A program made the position numbers and the translations under genes. A stretch of DNA of 7,584 nucleotides from Draconibacterium sp. Its GTDB lineage: Bacteria > Bacteroidota > Bacteroidia > Bacteroidales > Prolixibacteraceae. Position 1 is the first letter of the stretch; each line of letters begins with the position of its first letter. Below the pieces are notes generated by a model that saw nothing but the letters and a program-made list of their open reading frames with translations, searched no databases and was not told the DNA's origin. The stretch spans positions 1 to 7,584 of the forward strand of contig WGCT01000016.1 in assembly GCA_015493625.1 (NCBI GenBank). Direction: 5' to 3'. Below, in pieces: positions 6,064 through 7,584 of the stretch.

Positions 6064-6519
6064 ATGAAAAAGCTAATTACTATTTTGAGTTTATTTTTTG
6101 TAGCCGGTGTACTTTCTGTTTCGGCGCAATGTGGAAATTGTTCGTTAAAAACAAGTTGTGGCAGTACGGCAGAATGTTCAACCGATAAAGTTGTAATGGC
6201 CAACAACCAAAAAGCAACCTCTGTTAAAGCTTACTATTTTCATGCTACACATCGCTGTGCTACATGCAAAGCAGTAGAAGCAGTTTCGAGAGAAGCAATT
6301 GAAGAGTTTTACGGAAACAAAGTTACGTTCGAGTCGATTAACAGTGAAAAGGAGAATGACAATCCGCTAATTCAGGAATACAAGGTGAGTGGGCAAACAT
6401 TACTAATTGTTAACGGGAAAAAGCAGGTAAATTTAACCAACGAAGCTTTTATGTATGCACGCACAAACCCCGATAAACTGAAGAGTAAAATTAAATCGAC
6501 AATCGATTCGATGCTGTAA
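6064..6519 (+). CDS. arsF: Exported Cys-rich thioredoxin-like protein, ArsF family
   Basis: A 151-residue protein. Residues 1-21 are a signal peptide (MKKL, hydrophobic core, SVSA before Gln22), so the mature protein is periplasmic or surface-exposed. The mature N-terminus holds four cysteines, 23, 26, 32 and 38 (CxxC-x5-C-x5-C). Then follows a thioredoxin-like domain: YYFHATHRCATCKAVE (57-72) with the CxxC at 65 and 68 and His60/His63 before it, and QTLLIVNGKK (111-120), where family thioredoxins carry a cis-Pro; here that Pro is missing. The YFH-x3-RC-x-TC pattern is what I know as the ArsF family (described as a subunit of a nitrophenyl-compound nitroreductase in ArsEFG systems). It lies 9 bases after the ArsE-like gene and 3 before the ArsG-like gene, clearly in one operon. 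Biochemical role in this organism is inferred. Confidence 0.85.
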   Translation: MKKLITILSLFFVAGVLSVSAQCGNCSLKTSCGSTAECSTDKVVMANNQKATSVKAYYFHATHRCATCKAVEAVSREAIEEFYGNKVTFESINSEKENDNPLIQEYKVSGQTLLIVNGKKQVNLTNEAFMYARTNPDKLKSKIKSTIDSML

Positions 6520-6522
6520 TTT

Positions 6523-7221
6523 ATGGAGTTTTTACAAAGTTTATTAGAGGCATCACAGTTCCCTGCGGTTACGGCATTTATTTTAGGCCTTATGACAGCT
6601 GTTAGTCCGTGTCCACTAGCCACAAATATTACAGCAATTGGTTTTATTAGTAAAGACATTACAAGTAAACGTAAAGTTTTTCTTAGTGGCCTGTTATATA
6701 CTTTGGGCAGAGCAATTACATACACAACCATAGGTTTATTGTTCTTTTTTGGTGCAAGCCAATTTAAACTAACGGGAGTTTTTCAAGTTTGGGGCGAAAA
6801 ACTTCTGGGGCCGCTGCTAATTATAATTGGGTTATTTATGCTTGGAGTTTTAAAACTAAAAATTCCGGGAATTGATTTTTTAACTCAAAAAATGGAAGAC
6901 AGAAAAAACAATGGATTTTGGGGAGTTTTACTGCTGGGAATAGTATTTGCATTGGCATTTTGCCCCTACAGCGGAGTTCTCTATTTCGGAATGCTTATTC
7001 CGCTAACCATTAGTAGCACCGGCGGATTGTATCTTCCACTAATTTTTGCCATTGCAACCGGCATTCCGGTAATTATTTTTGCCTGGTTAATTGCCTTTAG
7101 CATAGGTGCTTTAGGAAATATCTATAATAAAATTAAAACTTTCGAATTATGGTTCCGACGAGCAATTGCACTGCTTTTTATAACTGTTGGCTGCTACTAC
7201 ATTGTAATTATTTATTTTTAA
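6523..7221 (+). CDS. arsG: CcdA/DsbD-like six-helix membrane protein, ArsG family
   Basis: A 232-residue integral inner-membrane protein with about six helices (roughly 13-40, 52-76, 92-112, 131-160, 167-195, 211-231). The key residues are Cys30 in helix 1 (AVSPCPLATN) and Cys147 in helix 4 (ALAFCPYSGV), the two places where CcdA/DsbD transporters keep their redox pair; a third Cys224 lies in the last helix. ArsG members have been reported to export trivalent aromatic arsenicals, whereas CcdA/DsbD members pass electrons from cytoplasmic thioredoxin to periplasmic proteins. The sequence alone allows either. The gene starts 3 bases after arsF, and its TAA stop touches the ATG of the permease gene, so translation is likely coupled. 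Family placement is firm; transported substrate or electron flow is inference. Confidence 0.85.
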   Translation: MEFLQSLLEASQFPAVTAFILGLMTAVSPCPLATNITAIGFISKDITSKRKVFLSGLLYTLGRAITYTTIGLLFFFGASQFKLTGVFQVWGEKLLGPLLIIIGLFMLGVLKLKIPGIDFLTQKMEDRKNNGFWGVLLLGIVFALAFCPYSGVLYFGMLIPLTISSTGGLYLPLIFAIATGIPVIIFAWLIAFSIGALGNIYNKIKTFELWFRRAIALLFITVGCYYIVIIYF

Positions 7222-7584
7222 ATGAAAGCAAAATCCATCCTTCTGAAATCATATAAGCAAAGTTGGGTGCTACCCGTATTGTTGCTTCCAACGTGGATAA
7301 TTATTTATCTCAATCTTCAACGATTGACAAATCTCATTGTCGACAATTTATTAAAAATGCAACCGGGAAAGCACCTGACTGAAACCATTCGGTTTTTTAT
7401 TTTCGAAGTACCAAAAGTTATGTTGCTTCTTGTGCTCATAATTTTTTGTGTTGGCATTTTAAGAACCTATTTCTCGACCGAAAAAACTCGAAATATTTTA
7501 GAGGGGAAATCGTTATTTACAGGAAACATTTTGGCTTCGGTACTTGGAATTGTTACCCCTTTTTGCTCTTGCTCGGCAATTCCA
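7222..7584 (+). CDS. Permease of the ArsP/YraQ (DUF318) type, partial
   Basis: Open from the ATG at 7222 to the window end (121 codons, no stop). Membrane segments are seen at residues about 14-30 and 63-80, and a third begins near 103. The hallmark is GIVTPFCSCSAIP (109-121), with Cys115 and Cys117, the signature of a permease superfamily that includes ArsP, exporters of trivalent organoarsenicals, and SO_0444-type metal exporters. The last-named possibilities cannot be separated from this N-terminal third. It starts directly on the arsG stop (TAAATG), so it is the fifth gene of the arsenic operon, or the fourth after an arsR-only transcript. Confidence 0.85.
   Translation, partial: MKAKSILLKSYKQSWVLPVLLLPTWIIIYLNLQRLTNLIVDNLLKMQPGKHLTETIRFFIFEVPKVMLLLVLIIFCVGILRTYFSTEKTRNILEGKSLFTGNILASVLGIVTPFCSCSAIP

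Noticed and set aside
6372..6731. Minus-strand open frame of 119 codons
   Set aside because: It is antisense to both arsF and arsG, whose products are recognisable.
1..7584. CRISPR array, tRNA/rRNA, insertion sequence or attachment site
   Set aside because: No regularly spaced direct repeats, tRNA-like arms, transposase or integrase motifs were seen on either strand.

Overview
The window looks like chromosomal DNA from a Bacteroidota bacterium, possibly Marinilabiliales (Prolixibacteraceae-like). The evidence is the AT-rich composition, starts without clear Shine-Dalgarno sites, several matches to the Bacteroidota promoter form TTG-N18/19-TAnnTTTG, and family content typical of the phylum (DUF3078, DUF3127, a lipoprotein FKBP, stand-alone MnmD). 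The order-level guess is weak; the phylum call is firm.

Positions 1-4610 are on the minus strand. From right to left they hold mnmD (tRNA wobble-uridine methyltransferase), two adjacent FKBP prolyl isomerases (one without a signal peptide, one lipoprotein), a strong hairpin terminator, a small DUF3127 protein that looks like an OB-fold with an SSB-type tail, a 319-bp intergenic region with a perfect 15-bp hairpin, and a large exported DUF3078 protein. The last runs off the left edge and is open for all of 1-1782.

Positions 4661-7584 are on the plus strand. A YrdC/Sua5-domain protein (closest in pattern to YciO) diverges from mnmD across 50 bp. It is followed by the most interesting part, an arsenic-type operon: arsR, a small cytoplasmic thioredoxin (ArsE-like), an exported Cys-rich thioredoxin-like protein (ArsF-like), a six-helix CcdA/DsbD-like membrane protein (ArsG-like), and the first 121 codons of a TPFCSCSAIP permease. 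The last four genes are nearly contiguous.

The arsR promoter is a full-consensus match followed directly by a perfect 16-bp palindrome, TTCGTAAATTTACGAA. The same arms, TTCGT-N6-ACGAA, recur between arsR and arsE. This suggests that one ArsR controls both its own promoter and entry into the efflux/redox genes. The order cytoplasmic CxxC protein, membrane protein with one Cys in helix 1 and one in helix 4, then exported CxxC protein, resembles DsbD split into three polypeptides. An electron relay across the membrane coupled to (organo)arsenical reduction and export is therefore a reasonable hypothesis.
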